The notes: generated by a model not told the origin, from the letters alone. Shown: positions 16,547-25,724, counted from the first letter of the stretch. The stretch: DNA of 64,000 nt from Acidimicrobiia bacterium (GCA_040881685.1 JBBECS010000028.1:27879-91878), one strand, 5' to 3'. Program-made: numbers and translations.

Positions 16547-17998
16547 GTGGACGTGCGCGAGCAGCTCTTCATCGGCGGTGAGTGGGTAGCGCCCGACGGC
16601 AAGGGTGCGATCGAGGTGATCTCCCCGCACACCGAGGAGGTCATCGGCTCGGTCCCCGACGCGTCGCCGGCCGACATGGACCGGGCGGTCGCAGCAGCAC
16701 GCGCCGCGTTCGACGACGGCCCGTGGCCGCGCATGACCGCCGCCGACCGCGCCGAAGGCATCAAGCGCCTCTCCGGCGCACTTCAATCGCGTGGCGCGGA
16801 GATCGCCGACATCATCTCGTCGGAGAACGGATCACCGAAGTCGTGGTCGCTCATGGGCCAGGTCTTCTCGGCGACGATGGTGCTCGACACCTACGCCGGC
16901 CTCGCGAGCGGCTACCCGTGGGAAGACCGTCGCACCGGCGCGCTCGGCTCGCCCGTGCTCGTGCGGCGCGCGCCGGTGGGGGTTGCGGCGGGGATCATCC
17001 CGTGGAACGTGCCGCTGTTCATCATGGCGCTCAAGCTCGGTCCGGCGATGGCCGCCGGGTGTCCGATCGTGCTGAAGCCCGCGCCAGAGACGCCGCTCGA
17101 CGCGTACCTGCTTGCCGACGCGATCATCGAAGCCGACCTTCCGCCCGGTGTGATCAACATCGTCGCCGCCGGACGCGAGACGGGCGAGCACCTCGTGCGT
17201 CATCCCGGGATCGACAAGGTCAGCTTCACGGGATCGACCGCGGTGGGTCAGCACATCGGTGAGGTGTGTGGCGGGATGCTCAAGCGCCTCACGCTCGAGC
17301 TCGGTGGCAAGTCGGCGGCGATCGTGCTCGACGATGCCAACCTCGACGAGGCCACGCTTGGCAACCTCGTGCAGTCGGGTGTGATGAACAACGGTCAGGT
17401 GTGCGGTGCGCAAAGCCGCGTCCTCGTCAGCCGCAAGCGCTACGACGAAGTGGTCGACGCGCTCGGGGCGGCCGTCGGCGCACTCACGGTTGGCGACCCG
17501 CTCGACGAGGCGACCCAGATCGGCCCGCTGGTCGCGAAGCGCCAGCAGGAGCGGGTGTTCGGGTTCCTCGAAGCCGGCAAGGCGGCCGGCGCCACCGCCG
17601 TCGTCGGCGGCAACGGGAAGCCGGCCCATCTCGACAAGGGTTGGTACGTGGAGCCCACGGTGTTCCGCGACGTCACGAACGACATGAAGATCGCCCGCGA
17701 GGAGATCTTCGGACCCGTGCTGTCGGTGATCCCATACGACGACGAGGCGCAGGCGATCAAGATCGCCAACGACTCCGACTACGGGCTCTGCGGCTCGGTG
17801 TGGACCACCGATGGTGAGCACGGCGCAGCGGTCGCGGCGCAGATGCGCACCGGTGTCGTGGCGATCAACTCGGCGATGATCCTCGACTTCAACGCGCCGT
17901 TCGGCGGGTTCAAGCAGTCGGGGATCGGTCGCGAGCTCGGACCCGAGGGGATCGACCCGTACACCGAGTACCAGTCGATCATCCTTCCAGCCGGGTAG
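16547..17998 (+). CDS. NAD(P)-dependent aldehyde dehydrogenase
   Basis: The 483-residue enzyme is a standard aldehyde dehydrogenase, oxidising an aldehyde to an acid. IIPWNVP holds the oxyanion Asn154, FTGSTAVGQ the cofactor loop, LELGGKS the general base Glu251 and GQVCGAQSR the nucleophile Cys286. EEIFGPVLSVIPY and the C-terminal FGGFKQSGIGRE motif are also present. The start is a GTG at 16547 with an excellent AGGAGG site. An LLM oxidoreductase begins six bases after its stop, so the two are cotranscribed. The family is broad, so the substrate cannot be named. Confidence 0.95.
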   Translation: MDVREQLFIGGEWVAPDGKGAIEVISPHTEEVIGSVPDASPADMDRAVAAARAAFDDGPWPRMTAADRAEGIKRLSGALQSRGAEIADIISSENGSPKSWSLMGQVFSATMVLDTYAGLASGYPWEDRRTGALGSPVLVRRAPVGVAAGIIPWNVPLFIMALKLGPAMAAGCPIVLKPAPETPLDAYLLADAIIEADLPPGVINIVAAGRETGEHLVRHPGIDKVSFTGSTAVGQHIGEVCGGMLKRLTLELGGKSAAIVLDDANLDEATLGNLVQSGVMNNGQVCGAQSRVLVSRKRYDEVVDALGAAVGALTVGDPLDEATQIGPLVAKRQQERVFGFLEAGKAAGATAVVGGNGKPAHLDKGWYVEPTVFRDVTNDMKIAREEIFGPVLSVIPYDDEAQAIKIANDSDYGLCGSVWTTDGEHGAAVAAQMRTGVVAINSAMILDFNAPFGGFKQSGIGRELGPEGIDPYTEYQSIILPAG

Positions 17999-18004
17999 CA
18001 CTCC

Positions 18005-18985
18005 ATGGCGTTCATGAGCACGGTGCGGTTCAACTGTGTGCAACCAGGTCTCGAGCCGGGGGAGATGAGCAAGCGGTACCAGTCGTTCGTCGAGATGGCG
18101 CGCTTTGCCGAGGAGAACGGCGTGGCGATGGTCACGCTCGAGGAGCATCACGGCGCGGAAAACGGGTGGTCGCCGTCACCGATGATGATGGCCGGACTCG
18201 TGTTCGGGACGACGAAGACGCTGGCGATCACGATCTCGGCGCTGCTGCTGCCGCTGCACGATCCACTCCGCGTGGCCGAGGACCTGGCGGTTCTCGATTT
18301 GGCGAGCGGCGGGCGGCTTACCACCGTTCTCGGGTTGGGCTATCGACCCGAGGAGTACGCCGCGCACGGCAAGGACTGGAAGCAGCGCGGCAAGCTCATG
18401 GACGAGTGCGTGGACACGCTGCTGAAGGCGTGGACGGGTGAGTCGTTCGAGTTCCGCGGCACCACGGTGCGGGTCACACCGCGTCCCTTCACCCAGCCGC
18501 ACCCGATGGTGCTCATCGGTGGCACGAGCAAGCCCGCCGCGCGCCGCGCCGCGCGGTTCGGGTTGCCGATGTTCGCCGCGGCTGCTGTCGATGGGCTCGA
18601 GCCGTACTACTACGAGCAGTGCAAGGAGCAAGGCACGCAGGGGTTCTTCATGGATCCTGGTAGCGACTTCGCGAGCGTGCACGTCGCCGACGACCCGGAC
18701 AGAGTGTGGCGCGAGCTCGGGCAGCACTTCTTCCACGAAGCGACCACGTATCACTCGTGGCAGACACCCGACATCAAGTCGTCCGTGCACTCCTACGCTT
18801 CGACGGTCGACGAGCTGCGAGCCGAAGGCATCTACCAAGTGCTGACGCCCGACGAAGCGCTCGAGCGCGCGACCAAGTACGGGTCGATCAATGTCCATCC
18901 GCTGGTCGGCGGCATGCCGATCGAAGAAGGATGGGAGAGCTTGCGCTTGTACTGCGAAAAGGTGTTACGGAAGCTTCCGACCTGA
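18005..18985 (+). CDS. LLM-class flavin/F420-dependent oxidoreductase
   Basis: The 326-residue TIM-barrel protein has the same family blocks as the enzyme at 10375-11355: TLEEHHGAENGWSPSPMMMA, DPLRVAEDLAVLDLASGGRL and LGLGYRPEEYAAHGKDW. It therefore belongs to the same luciferase-like subfamily. It lies six bases after the aldehyde dehydrogenase. An LLM monooxygenase that makes an aldehyde, followed by an aldehyde dehydrogenase, would be a sensible pair, but this is inference. Start at ATG 18005. A second Met follows three residues later (MAFM), so the exact start is slightly open. Confidence 0.9.
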   Translation: MAFMSTVRFNCVQPGLEPGEMSKRYQSFVEMARFAEENGVAMVTLEEHHGAENGWSPSPMMMAGLVFGTTKTLAITISALLLPLHDPLRVAEDLAVLDLASGGRLTTVLGLGYRPEEYAAHGKDWKQRGKLMDECVDTLLKAWTGESFEFRGTTVRVTPRPFTQPHPMVLIGGTSKPAARRAARFGLPMFAAAAVDGLEPYYYEQCKEQGTQGFFMDPGSDFASVHVADDPDRVWRELGQHFFHEATTYHSWQTPDIKSSVHSYASTVDELRAEGIYQVLTPDEALERATKYGSINVHPLVGGMPIEEGWESLRLYCEKVLRKLPT

Positions 18986-19038
18986 CACCGCTTGGCAGGG
19001 GCCGTGTCATGATGGCCACCACTTCCAGAGAGGGCGGC

Positions 19039-19215
19039 ATGAAGCCTCGATTGATCACCGCGGACAAGAAGGTGACGAAGGTCCTCAAGGCGGTTGAGAA
19101 GGGTTACGGCAAGATCTTCGACGACCCGGTCGGGACGTACTTCAGCCCCGGCAGTCCCCTCGAAAAGGCCGGTCAGCTCGCGCAGAGTTACGGCTTTCAA
19201 GTGTGTGGAGCTTGA
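19039..19215 (+). CDS. Small basic hypothetical protein overlapping xseA
   Basis: An AGAGAGGG site precedes the ATG at 19039. The 58-residue product is Lys-rich and soluble (MKPRLITADKKVTKVLKAVE at the start) and ends GFQVCGA. No family is recognised. Its last 11 bases overlap the probable GTG start of xseA, which has no good ribosome site of its own. xseA is therefore likely to be translated by coupling to this small gene. An alternative ATG at 19009 would add ten residues. Confidence 0.55.
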   Translation: MKPRLITADKKVTKVLKAVEKGYGKIFDDPVGTYFSPGSPLEKAGQLAQSYGFQVCGA

Positions 19216-20530
19216 ACTGTCGCTGAGCGACTCCGAGCCGACGTTCAGCGTCGACGAGTTGAATCAGGTCATCTCACAATCGCTCGTCGCCACGTTTCCG
19301 CGTGCGGTCTGGGTGCGCGGTGAGATCCAGCAGCTGAAGCGCTCGAAGAACGGCCACGCGTACTTCGAGCTGGTGGAGAAGAACGAGAAGCGTGACGGCG
19401 TGCGCGCCGTGCTTCGCGTCGCGTTGTTCCGCGATGCGCGAGCGGAGGTCAACCGCTCGCTGCGGGCAACGCCCGGAGTGAAGATCTCCGATGGCGTCGA
19501 GGTCCGCATCTGCGGCCGCGTCGACTTCTACTCGGTGAACGGGCGGCTCCAGCTCGTGATGAACGCCATCGACCCCGTGTTCACGGTGGGCAAGATGGCC
19601 GCCGACCGTGAGCGCGTCGTGCGCGTGCTCACGGCCGAGGGAATCCTGCGGCAGAACGGCGAGCTGGACATGCCACTCGTCCCACTACGCATCGGGCTCG
19701 TCACGAGCGGAGGAAGCGCCGCCTACCGCGACTTCGTGCACGAGCTCGAGACGAGTGGCCACGCCTTCCAATTGGCGCACGTCGACGTTCGCGTCCAGGG
19801 CGCCGGATCGCCTCGACGCATCGCGTATGCGCTGCGGCGGTTGGCGGGCATGGAAGTCGACGCCGTGGTCATCGTTCGCGGAGGAGGCGCGCGCAGCGAT
19901 CTCGCGGCTTTCGACACGGAGATCGTGGCCCGAGCTGTCGCAGTCATGCCCATGCCCGTGCTCACCGGCATCGGTCACGAGATCGACCGAACCGTGGCCG
20001 ACGAGGTTGCCCATACGTGTTGCAAAACGCCCACGGCGGCTGCCGCACTCCTCGTTGAGCACGTTGACGAATACGAAGCGCGCTTGGCGTGGGTCGGGCA
20101 CCGCGTGTCGGCCCGGGCCCGCGGCGCGTGCTCCATGGCCCGCCGGGAGCTCGAGGATCTCGCGCGCCGGATGCATCGCGGTGTGCCGGTTGCGCTGGTC
20201 CGCGAACGGCACACGCTCGACGGCCATCGTCGGCGCGTGCTCGATGCCGGCCGCCGCGGTGCTCGTCATGCGATTCAGCGCATCGACGCCGCGCAGGACC
20301 GACTGCGCGCGCTCGATCCCCGCCGTGTGCTCGAGCGCGGCTACACGATCACCCGCGACGAGCATGGGAAGGTGCTGCGCTCGGTCGCAGCCGTCGGTTC
20401 GGGAGACCAGCTCGTCACCGAGATGGCCGATGGGTCGGTCCGCAGCCGGGTCGAGGAGACGCAGCGAAGCGCTGGCCGGACGGCCGGGAGCGCGCAGCGA
20501 AGGCGACCCAGGCGGGAGGACGACGAGTGA
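19205..20530 (+). CDS. xseA: Exodeoxyribonuclease VII large subunit
   Basis: The 441-residue protein is the catalytic subunit of exonuclease VII, which degrades single-stranded DNA to oligonucleotides. An OB-fold domain occupies about residues 12-110. The nuclease domain follows, with IGLVTSGGSAAYRDF, the glycine block VIVRGGGARSDLAAFD, the GIGHEIDRTVADEVAHTCC segment and KTPTAAAALL. A long coiled-coil region and the C-terminal LDPRRVLERGY motif complete the family pattern. The usual APTPTAAA appears as CKTPTAAA. The start is taken as GTG 19205 because it places the OB-fold correctly. The stop overlaps xseB by four bases. Confidence 0.95.
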   Translation: MELELSLSDSEPTFSVDELNQVISQSLVATFPRAVWVRGEIQQLKRSKNGHAYFELVEKNEKRDGVRAVLRVALFRDARAEVNRSLRATPGVKISDGVEVRICGRVDFYSVNGRLQLVMNAIDPVFTVGKMAADRERVVRVLTAEGILRQNGELDMPLVPLRIGLVTSGGSAAYRDFVHELETSGHAFQLAHVDVRVQGAGSPRRIAYALRRLAGMEVDAVVIVRGGGARSDLAAFDTEIVARAVAVMPMPVLTGIGHEIDRTVADEVAHTCCKTPTAAAALLVEHVDEYEARLAWVGHRVSARARGACSMARRELEDLARRMHRGVPVALVRERHTLDGHRRRVLDAGRRGARHAIQRIDAAQDRLRALDPRRVLERGYTITRDEHGKVLRSVAAVGSGDQLVTEMADGSVRSRVEETQRSAGRTAGSAQRRRPRREDDE

Positions 20531-20763
20531 CCGAGCCGGGATATGCCGAGGCGATGGCCGAGCTCGAGGCGATCCTGGAGGAGCTCGAGGGCGACGAGCT
20601 CGACGTGGACGTGCTGGCCGACCGGGTCGGGCGCGCGAGTGAGCTCATCAAGTCGTGCCGTGCTCGCATCGCACGGGCCCAGTCCGAGGTCGAGGGCATC
20701 GTCACCGACCTCGAGGACTTCGATCCCGACGACGACGAGGAACAAGACGACGAAGCCGACTGA
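20527..20763 (+). CDS. xseB: Exodeoxyribonuclease VII small subunit
   Basis: The 78-residue protein has the XseB helical hairpin: YAEAMAELEAILEELEGDEL, then VDVLADRVGRASELIKSCRARI. Several copies wrap the large subunit to form active exonuclease VII. Translation starts at GTG 20527, overlapping the xseA stop as GTGA, so the subunits are made together. The C-terminus is an unusually acidic tail of Asp and Glu. Confidence 0.93.
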   Translation: MTEPGYAEAMAELEAILEELEGDELDVDVLADRVGRASELIKSCRARIARAQSEVEGIVTDLEDFDPDDDEEQDDEAD

Positions 20764-20861
20764 GTTGTCACTGGCCCGCTCGAGCGCGCCGGGCCACGGG
20801 CGGCAGTAGCGTTTCGTCCCAAGAGAGCCGCCGGGCGGCCGGTGGATGAAGGTGGCGGCTC

Positions 20862-22262
20862 ATGCCGTTCGTGCTAGGTGTTGACTCGGCGGCGCGGTCC
20901 ACCGCGGTTGAGCTGCGCGACGCAGAGAGCGGCGAGCTCTTCGGGTCGGGGCGCTCGGTTCACCCCCCGACCGATCAGGCCGAACACGCGCAGGATCCCC
21001 ACGTCTGGTGGAACGCGCTCGTTGACGCGCGTCGCGATGCTGGCGGCGCGCTGGGCATGAACGCGGTCGCGGTGGCTGCGCAGATGCACGGTCTCGTGGC
21101 TCTTGACCGCGAGGGCCAGGTGATCGGGCCGGCGAGCGTGGGCGCCGATCCAGACGTAGCGCGCGACGCGGCGTCGCTCGTCGAAACGTTCGGTGGCGTC
21201 GAGCCATGGGTCAATGCGTGTGGTTCGGTACCCGACACGTCGTTCGCGATCGCCAAGCTGGCGTGGCTGCGCCGCACCCAGCCCGAGGAGTTCGCACGCG
21301 TCGCGAAGGTCATGTTGGCGCACGACTGGCTCACACTTCGGCTGAGTCGTAAGCTCGTCACCGATCGCGGTGGCGCGTCGTCAACTGGTTACTTCTCTCC
21401 ACGCGACGGCGAGTGGCGCTCTGACCTCTTGGCGCTCGTCGACCCCGACAAGAGCTGGGAGCCGTGCCTCCCGCGCGTCGCCGTCGCCGGGGAGCCCGCC
21501 GGTGACCGCGAGGGAGTGGTGATCGCAGGAGGAACGGGCTCGGCGATGGCCGCCGCGCTCGGGCTCGCTCTGCAACCTCGCGACGTCGTCGTGTCGCTCG
21601 ACCACGCCTGCGTGTTCACCGTGCGGGAGCGGCCGACCGAGGACCCGACCGGGCAGGTGTCGGGCTTGGCCGACGCGACCGGTCGGTTCCTGCCGCTGGT
21701 CGCGTCGCTCGCGTCGCTCGGAGTGCTCGAGTCGTTCGCGAATGTCCTCGGCGTCGACCACAGCCGTTTCGACCGACTCGCACTCGAGGCACCGCCGGGG
21801 TCCGGCGGTGTGCGGTTCCTTCCCGCCGAAGCCGCCCGTCTGGATCAGCCAGCACGTGAGGGGATCCTGACCGGCTTGGACGTCGATTCGAGTCCCTCGC
21901 TCGTGGCCCGCGCCGCGGTGGAGGGGGTCGGGCACCGCTTGCTCGACGACATCGAGGCGCTCCGGCAGGCCGATGTTCCCGTCGGTGGTCGCCTACTGCT
22001 GCTTGGGAGCGCGCGCAGCCACTCCTTGTCCCAAGTGCTCGCCGACCTCTCGGGCCGGCCGGTGGCTGTTCCGAAGGGAGATCGCGTCATCGCAGGCGCG
22101 TGTGTGCTCGCGGCCGCTGCGTTGCACAGCGCGCCGCCCGAGGAGCTCTCGACGGCGTGGGGTCTCGACCGCGCGCGCGAGCTCGAGCCAAACCGTCATG
22201 TGGACAGCGACGAGCTCCGCTCGAGCTACAAGCGCGCGCTCGCGGCGCGCGCTGCTCGCTAG
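20862..22262 (+). CDS. FGGY-family carbohydrate kinase, xylulokinase-like
   Basis: The 466-residue protein has the actin/hexokinase-like fold of FGGY sugar kinases. The phosphate-1 region is FVLGVDSAARSTAVEL, the substrate strand AVAVAAQMHGLVALD is the xylulokinase-type MHG motif, and a GGTGSAMAAALG block is the adenosine region. The C-terminal lobe has LLLGSARSHSLSQVLADL in place of the usual GGGA-x-S. The region that normally reads WxDxR is degenerate here (GADPDVARD), so activity on xylulose is not certain. It ends with a TAG that overlaps the stop of the convergent gene by four bases. Confidence 0.8.
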   Translation: MPFVLGVDSAARSTAVELRDAESGELFGSGRSVHPPTDQAEHAQDPHVWWNALVDARRDAGGALGMNAVAVAAQMHGLVALDREGQVIGPASVGADPDVARDAASLVETFGGVEPWVNACGSVPDTSFAIAKLAWLRRTQPEEFARVAKVMLAHDWLTLRLSRKLVTDRGGASSTGYFSPRDGEWRSDLLALVDPDKSWEPCLPRVAVAGEPAGDREGVVIAGGTGSAMAAALGLALQPRDVVVSLDHACVFTVRERPTEDPTGQVSGLADATGRFLPLVASLASLGVLESFANVLGVDHSRFDRLALEAPPGSGGVRFLPAEAARLDQPAREGILTGLDVDSSPSLVARAAVEGVGHRLLDDIEALRQADVPVGGRLLLLGSARSHSLSQVLADLSGRPVAVPKGDRVIAGACVLAAAALHSAPPEELSTAWGLDRARELEPNRHVDSDELRSSYKRALAARAAR

Positions 22263-22756
22263 CTGGCGCGTTCGCGCCGCTTCCGGTGCCAGCGAACGCC
22301 GCCCTCCAGGGCCGCAAGGATCGTGTCGTTGTCTCGTGAGAGGCGGCGGTGCACCCAGCGCTCGAGTCCGAAGCGCCGCATCCAAGGGTTGAACGTCTCG
22401 TACGTCTCGCGGAAATGAATGCGCGTGCGACCGTCGCCCAGATCCTCGAGGCGCGTGTGTCCTGTGGCGCGTGACCACAACGGCTTCCCGACGGCGTCGT
22501 AGCGCCATGAATCGAACGGCTTCACCTCGGTGAGCCACTCCCAAGACTGTCCGACACCGCCCGACCCCAACACGCGGGGGACCGGGAAGTGGCAATGCCG
22601 CACCAGCCCTTCGCCGACCTCGTCACCGGGATGGAGGATGTCGATGCGGGTATTCACGTCCCGCGGCTGCGGTCGGTCGTCACCGCGGTACCAGAAGACC
22701 TCCCACACCTCTTCGCGAGGCGCGTTCACGTCGACCGAGAAGTTGTGCTCCTGCAT
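22259..22756 (-). CDS. SRPBCC (START-like) domain protein
   Basis: The 165-residue product starts MQEHNFSVDVNAPREEVWEV, the typical first strand and helix of the Bet v1/START-like fold. It then shows alternating strands ending with a long C-terminal helix (RLSRDNDTILAALEGGV). Such proteins bind hydrophobic ligands or act as polyketide cyclases. Nothing indicates the ligand here. It is convergent with the kinase gene and divergent from the cystathionine beta-synthase, with starts only 24 bases apart. Confidence 0.75.
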   Translation of the reverse strand: MQEHNFSVDVNAPREEVWEVFWYRGDDRPQPRDVNTRIDILHPGDEVGEGLVRHCHFPVPRVLGSGGVGQSWEWLTEVKPFDSWRYDAVGKPLWSRATGHTRLEDLGDGRTRIHFRETYETFNPWMRRFGLERWVHRRLSRDNDTILAALEGGVRWHRKRRERAS

Positions 22757-22768
22757 CGGGCCCGAATG

Positions 22769-22774
22769 TACCGT
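22769..22774 (+). promoter_or_regulatory. -10 box, leaderless start of cbs
   Basis: TACCGT is followed by six bases (GACGTC) and the GTG at 22781. The spacing places the transcription start on the start codon itself. It also makes the upstream in-frame ATG at 22766 unlikely, because that would lie inside the promoter. Confidence 0.5.
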
Positions 22775-22780
22775 GACGTC

Positions 22781-24184
22781 GTGCCCCAGGACCCTGAGCC
22801 ACAGATCGCGGACTCGCTGCTCGACCTCGTGGGCAACACCCCGCTCGTGCGCCTCGGGCGGGTCGGGCGCGATCTCGCGTGCGACCTCGTGGCCAAGGTC
22901 GAGATGCTGAACCCTGGTGGGAGCGTGAAGGACCGGCCGGCGATCGCGATGATCGACGCAGCCGAACGCGACGGGCTCCTCCAGCCTGGGGGAACGATCG
23001 TCGAGCCGACGTCGGGCAACACGGGGGTCGGGTTGGCGATCGTCGCTGCGCATCGTGAGTATCGCTGCGTGTTCGTGATGTCCGACAAAATGAGCGACGA
23101 GAAGGTCGCGCTCCTGCGCGCGTACGGCGCAGAAGTCGTGGTGTGCCCGACCGCGGTGCCACCCGAGCATCCCGACTCGTATTACTCCGTTGCCGATCGA
23201 CTCACGAACGAGATCCCCGGCGCGTTCCGTCCGAACCAGTACTACAACCAGGCCAATCCGGACGAGCACGAGCGCAGCACCGGCCCCGAGATCTGGGCGC
23301 AGACGGCGGGGAGGATCACGCACTTCGTCGCGGGCGTCGGCACCGGCGGCACGATCACCGGAGTGGCGCGGTACCTGAAGGTGCAGAACCCGGCGGTGCA
23401 GATCATCGGCGCCGACCCCGAGGGCTCCGTGTTCTCCGGCGGAACCGGTCGGCCGTACCTGGTGGAAGGAGTTGGCGAGGACTTCTGGCCTCCCACCTAC
23501 GACCCTGAGCTGGTCGACCGCACGGTGATGGTGAGCGACGCCGACTCGTTCGCGGCGGCGCGCCGCGTCACCCACGAAGAAGGGTTGCTCATCGGTGGCT
23601 CGGGCGGCACGGCGGTCCACGCCGCGCTTGTCGTGGGTGTCGACCTTGGACCCGAGCACCTCGTGGTCGTGCTGCTTCCCGACTCCGGTCGTAACTACAT
23701 CTCGAAGATCTTCAACGACGAGTGGATGATGCGTTTCGGGTTCCTGCGGACCGATGGACCGGTCGCGGGCGATGTGCTCGCGGCGAAGCACGGCGCCGCC
23801 GACGGGTCGATGCCCGACCTCGTGCTCATCACGCCCGACGAGCCGGCGCGCCACGGCTTCGCGCTCATGCGCGACCTCGGCGTCTCGCAGGTGATCGTCA
23901 GCGTGGCGACCGAGCTCCCGCTCGCGGCGAAGGAGGTGAGCGGGACGCTTACCGAGCTCCAGCTCATGGACAAGGCGTTCCACGATCCCGCAGTGCTGGA
24001 CCGGCCGGTGCGCGACGTGATGGAGCCGACACTGCCGATGGTCGGGATCGGTGAGGCGGTCACGGTGGTCGTCGAGTACCTCGACCGCACCGCGGGTGTC
24101 CTCGTGCTCGATGGCGGGCACCCGATCGGTGTGCTCACAACGCAAGACGTGCTGAGCTTCCTCGCCGAGAGGTCACCGGGATGA
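22781..24184 (+). CDS. cbs: Cystathionine beta-synthase
   Basis: The 467-residue PLP enzyme condenses serine with homocysteine to cystathionine. SLLDLVGNTPLVRL opens the fold type II domain. Lys50 in LNPGGSVKDRPA binds PLP, TSGNTGVGLA is the Asn loop and GVGTGGTITG the phosphate loop. After residue about 340, two CBS (Bateman) domains form a regulatory tail (VRDVMEPTLPMVG ... HPIGVLTTQDVLSFL). This is the long form known from mycobacteria and eukaryotes. It overlaps the next gene by four bases (ATGA), giving a transsulfuration pair. Confidence 0.93.
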   Translation: MPQDPEPQIADSLLDLVGNTPLVRLGRVGRDLACDLVAKVEMLNPGGSVKDRPAIAMIDAAERDGLLQPGGTIVEPTSGNTGVGLAIVAAHREYRCVFVMSDKMSDEKVALLRAYGAEVVVCPTAVPPEHPDSYYSVADRLTNEIPGAFRPNQYYNQANPDEHERSTGPEIWAQTAGRITHFVAGVGTGGTITGVARYLKVQNPAVQIIGADPEGSVFSGGTGRPYLVEGVGEDFWPPTYDPELVDRTVMVSDADSFAAARRVTHEEGLLIGGSGGTAVHAALVVGVDLGPEHLVVVLLPDSGRNYISKIFNDEWMMRFGFLRTDGPVAGDVLAAKHGAADGSMPDLVLITPDEPARHGFALMRDLGVSQVIVSVATELPLAAKEVSGTLTELQLMDKAFHDPAVLDRPVRDVMEPTLPMVGIGEAVTVVVEYLDRTAGVLVLDGGHPIGVLTTQDVLSFLAERSPG

Positions 24185-25338
24185 GCACCACTGACGACGC
24201 CGGGTTCGAGACGCGAGCGATCCACGCCGGGCAGCCGGCCGACCCGCGCACGGGCGCGGTCGTGCCGCCGATCAGCCTGGCCACCACGTTCGAGCAGTCG
24301 GCCGTCGGCGAGCACGCCGGATTCGAGTACGGGCGGACGGGGAACCCCACGCGTCGCGCGCTCGAGGAGTGCATTGCGTCTTTAGAGGGCGCTGCGCACG
24401 GTCTTGCGTTCGCGAGCGGGATGGCCGCGGAGGACGCCGTGCTGCGCGCGCTCGTCGGGCCGGGCGACCACGTGGTGCTGCCGACTGACGCGTACGGTGG
24501 TACCTATCGCCTCGTGTCCCAAGTGCTCGGCCCCACCGGTGTGGAATGGAGTGCCGTCGATCTCACCGCGACCGACTCGCTCGCCGCGTCGTTGCCCGAG
24601 AGCACCCGCGTCGTCTGGGTGGAGACGCCGACCAACCCGATGCTCACGTGCGTCGACATCGCCGCTGTGGCGGCAGCCGCGCACGAGCGGGGCGCAATGG
24701 TGGTCGTCGACAACACCTTTGCGACGCCATATCTCCAGCAGCCGCTCGCGTTGGGTGCCGACGTTGTCGTGCACTCCAGCACGAAGTACCTGGGTGGACA
24801 CTCCGACGTGGTCGGAGGGGTCGTCGCGCTCGACGACGACGATCTTGCCGCCCGCCTCGCATTCATCCAGAACGCAGCTGGCGGCGTTCCGTCACCCTTC
24901 GACTGTTACCTCGTGCTACGCGGGATCAAGACGCTCGCGGTGCGCATGGACCGCCATTGCGAGAACGCGCAGGCGGTCGTCGGACTCTTGGGTGAGCACG
25001 CCGGCGTGGCGAACGTGCTGTACCCGGGGCTCCCGACGCACCCCGGGAACGACGTGGCCCGGCGTCAGATGCGCGACTTCGGTGGGATGGTCAGCTTCAT
25101 CGCCGCGGCAGGAGAGCAGGCGGCGCTCGCGTTGGTTGCCAAGACGCGCGTCTTCACGCTGGCCGAGTCGCTCGGTGCCGTGGAGTCGCTGATCGAGCAC
25201 CCGGCGCGCATGACCCACGCATCGGTCGCGGACTCACCGCTCGCGGTCGACCCGGCGCTCGTACGACTCAGTGTCGGGATCGAGACCGCCGCCGACCTCG
25301 TCGCCGATCTTCGTCAGGCACTCGACGCGGTGGCGTGA
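24181..25338 (+). CDS. metB: Cystathionine gamma-synthase/lyase
   Basis: The 385-residue enzyme is a Cys/Met-metabolism PLP protein. ETRAIHAGQPADPRTGAVVP is the family opening, YGRTGNPTR binds the phosphate of the neighbouring subunit, and VVDNTFATPYLQQPL leads to Lys202 in SSTKYLGGHSD, the Schiff-base lysine. The C-terminus LSVGIETAADLVADL is typical. Synthase and lyase cannot be separated by sequence alone. The coupling to cystathionine beta-synthase favours reverse transsulfuration (homocysteine to cysteine), whereas the mycobacterial homologue is called MetB. Confidence 0.9.
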   Translation: MSTTDDAGFETRAIHAGQPADPRTGAVVPPISLATTFEQSAVGEHAGFEYGRTGNPTRRALEECIASLEGAAHGLAFASGMAAEDAVLRALVGPGDHVVLPTDAYGGTYRLVSQVLGPTGVEWSAVDLTATDSLAASLPESTRVVWVETPTNPMLTCVDIAAVAAAAHERGAMVVVDNTFATPYLQQPLALGADVVVHSSTKYLGGHSDVVGGVVALDDDDLAARLAFIQNAAGGVPSPFDCYLVLRGIKTLAVRMDRHCENAQAVVGLLGEHAGVANVLYPGLPTHPGNDVARRQMRDFGGMVSFIAAAGEQAALALVAKTRVFTLAESLGAVESLIEHPARMTHASVADSPLAVDPALVRLSVGIETAADLVADLRQALDAVA

Positions 25339-25344
25339 CGCCCG

Positions 25345-25350
25345 TACCCT
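25345..25350 (+). promoter_or_regulatory. Candidate -10 box for the 99-aa gene
   Basis: TACCCT lies 30 bases before the ATG at 25381, just after the metB stop. The short leader contains an ACAGGAG ribosome site, so this gene is probably transcribed on its own and is not leaderless. Confidence 0.4.
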
Positions 25351-25380
25351 CCCGAGCGTCCACCCACGACAGGAGCACCG

Positions 25381-25680
25381 ATGGGCAAGTTCGTGCAGAT
25401 CATCCAGTTCAACACGGCCAGGATCGATGAGATTCGCAAGCTCGAAGAGGAGTACCGGGCCGCCACCGAAAGCAAGCGCACGTCCACACGAGCAACGGTC
25501 GCCGTCGACCGCGACGACCCGACCCGGCACTTCGTCATCGTGGAGTTCCCATCGAAGGAAGCGGCCGAGAAGAACAATGCGCTGCCGGAGACCGCGGACT
25601 TCGCGCAGAAGCGGATGCCGCTCGTCGACGGCCCGCCCACGTTCTACAACCTCGATGTCGTCGAGGTCGAGGAGCTGTAG
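25381..25680 (+). CDS. Small ferredoxin-fold (ABM-like) hypothetical protein
   Basis: The 99-residue product has a strand-helix-strand-strand-helix-strand order: KFVQIIQFNT, a helix with IDEIRKLEEEYRAAT, then strands TRATVAVDRDD and HFVIVEFPSK, a helix EAAEKNNALPETADFAQK, and a last strand FYNLDVVEVEEL. That suggests a dimeric alpha-beta barrel like ABM-type monooxygenases or stress-responsive barrel proteins, without catalytic residues that can be named. It has its own promoter-like box and an ACAGGAG site. Confidence 0.65.
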   Translation: MGKFVQIIQFNTARIDEIRKLEEEYRAATESKRTSTRATVAVDRDDPTRHFVIVEFPSKEAAEKNNALPETADFAQKRMPLVDGPPTFYNLDVVEVEEL

Positions 25681-25724
25681 CGCGTCGCGCCTCTCGACTG
25701 TCAACACGCGAACGTGACGCGAAC

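Noticed and set aside
22757-24145. Upstream extension of the SRPBCC gene on the minus strand to about 628 codons.
   Set aside because: It is entirely antisense to cystathionine beta-synthase, and the SRPBCC fold begins at ATG 22756.
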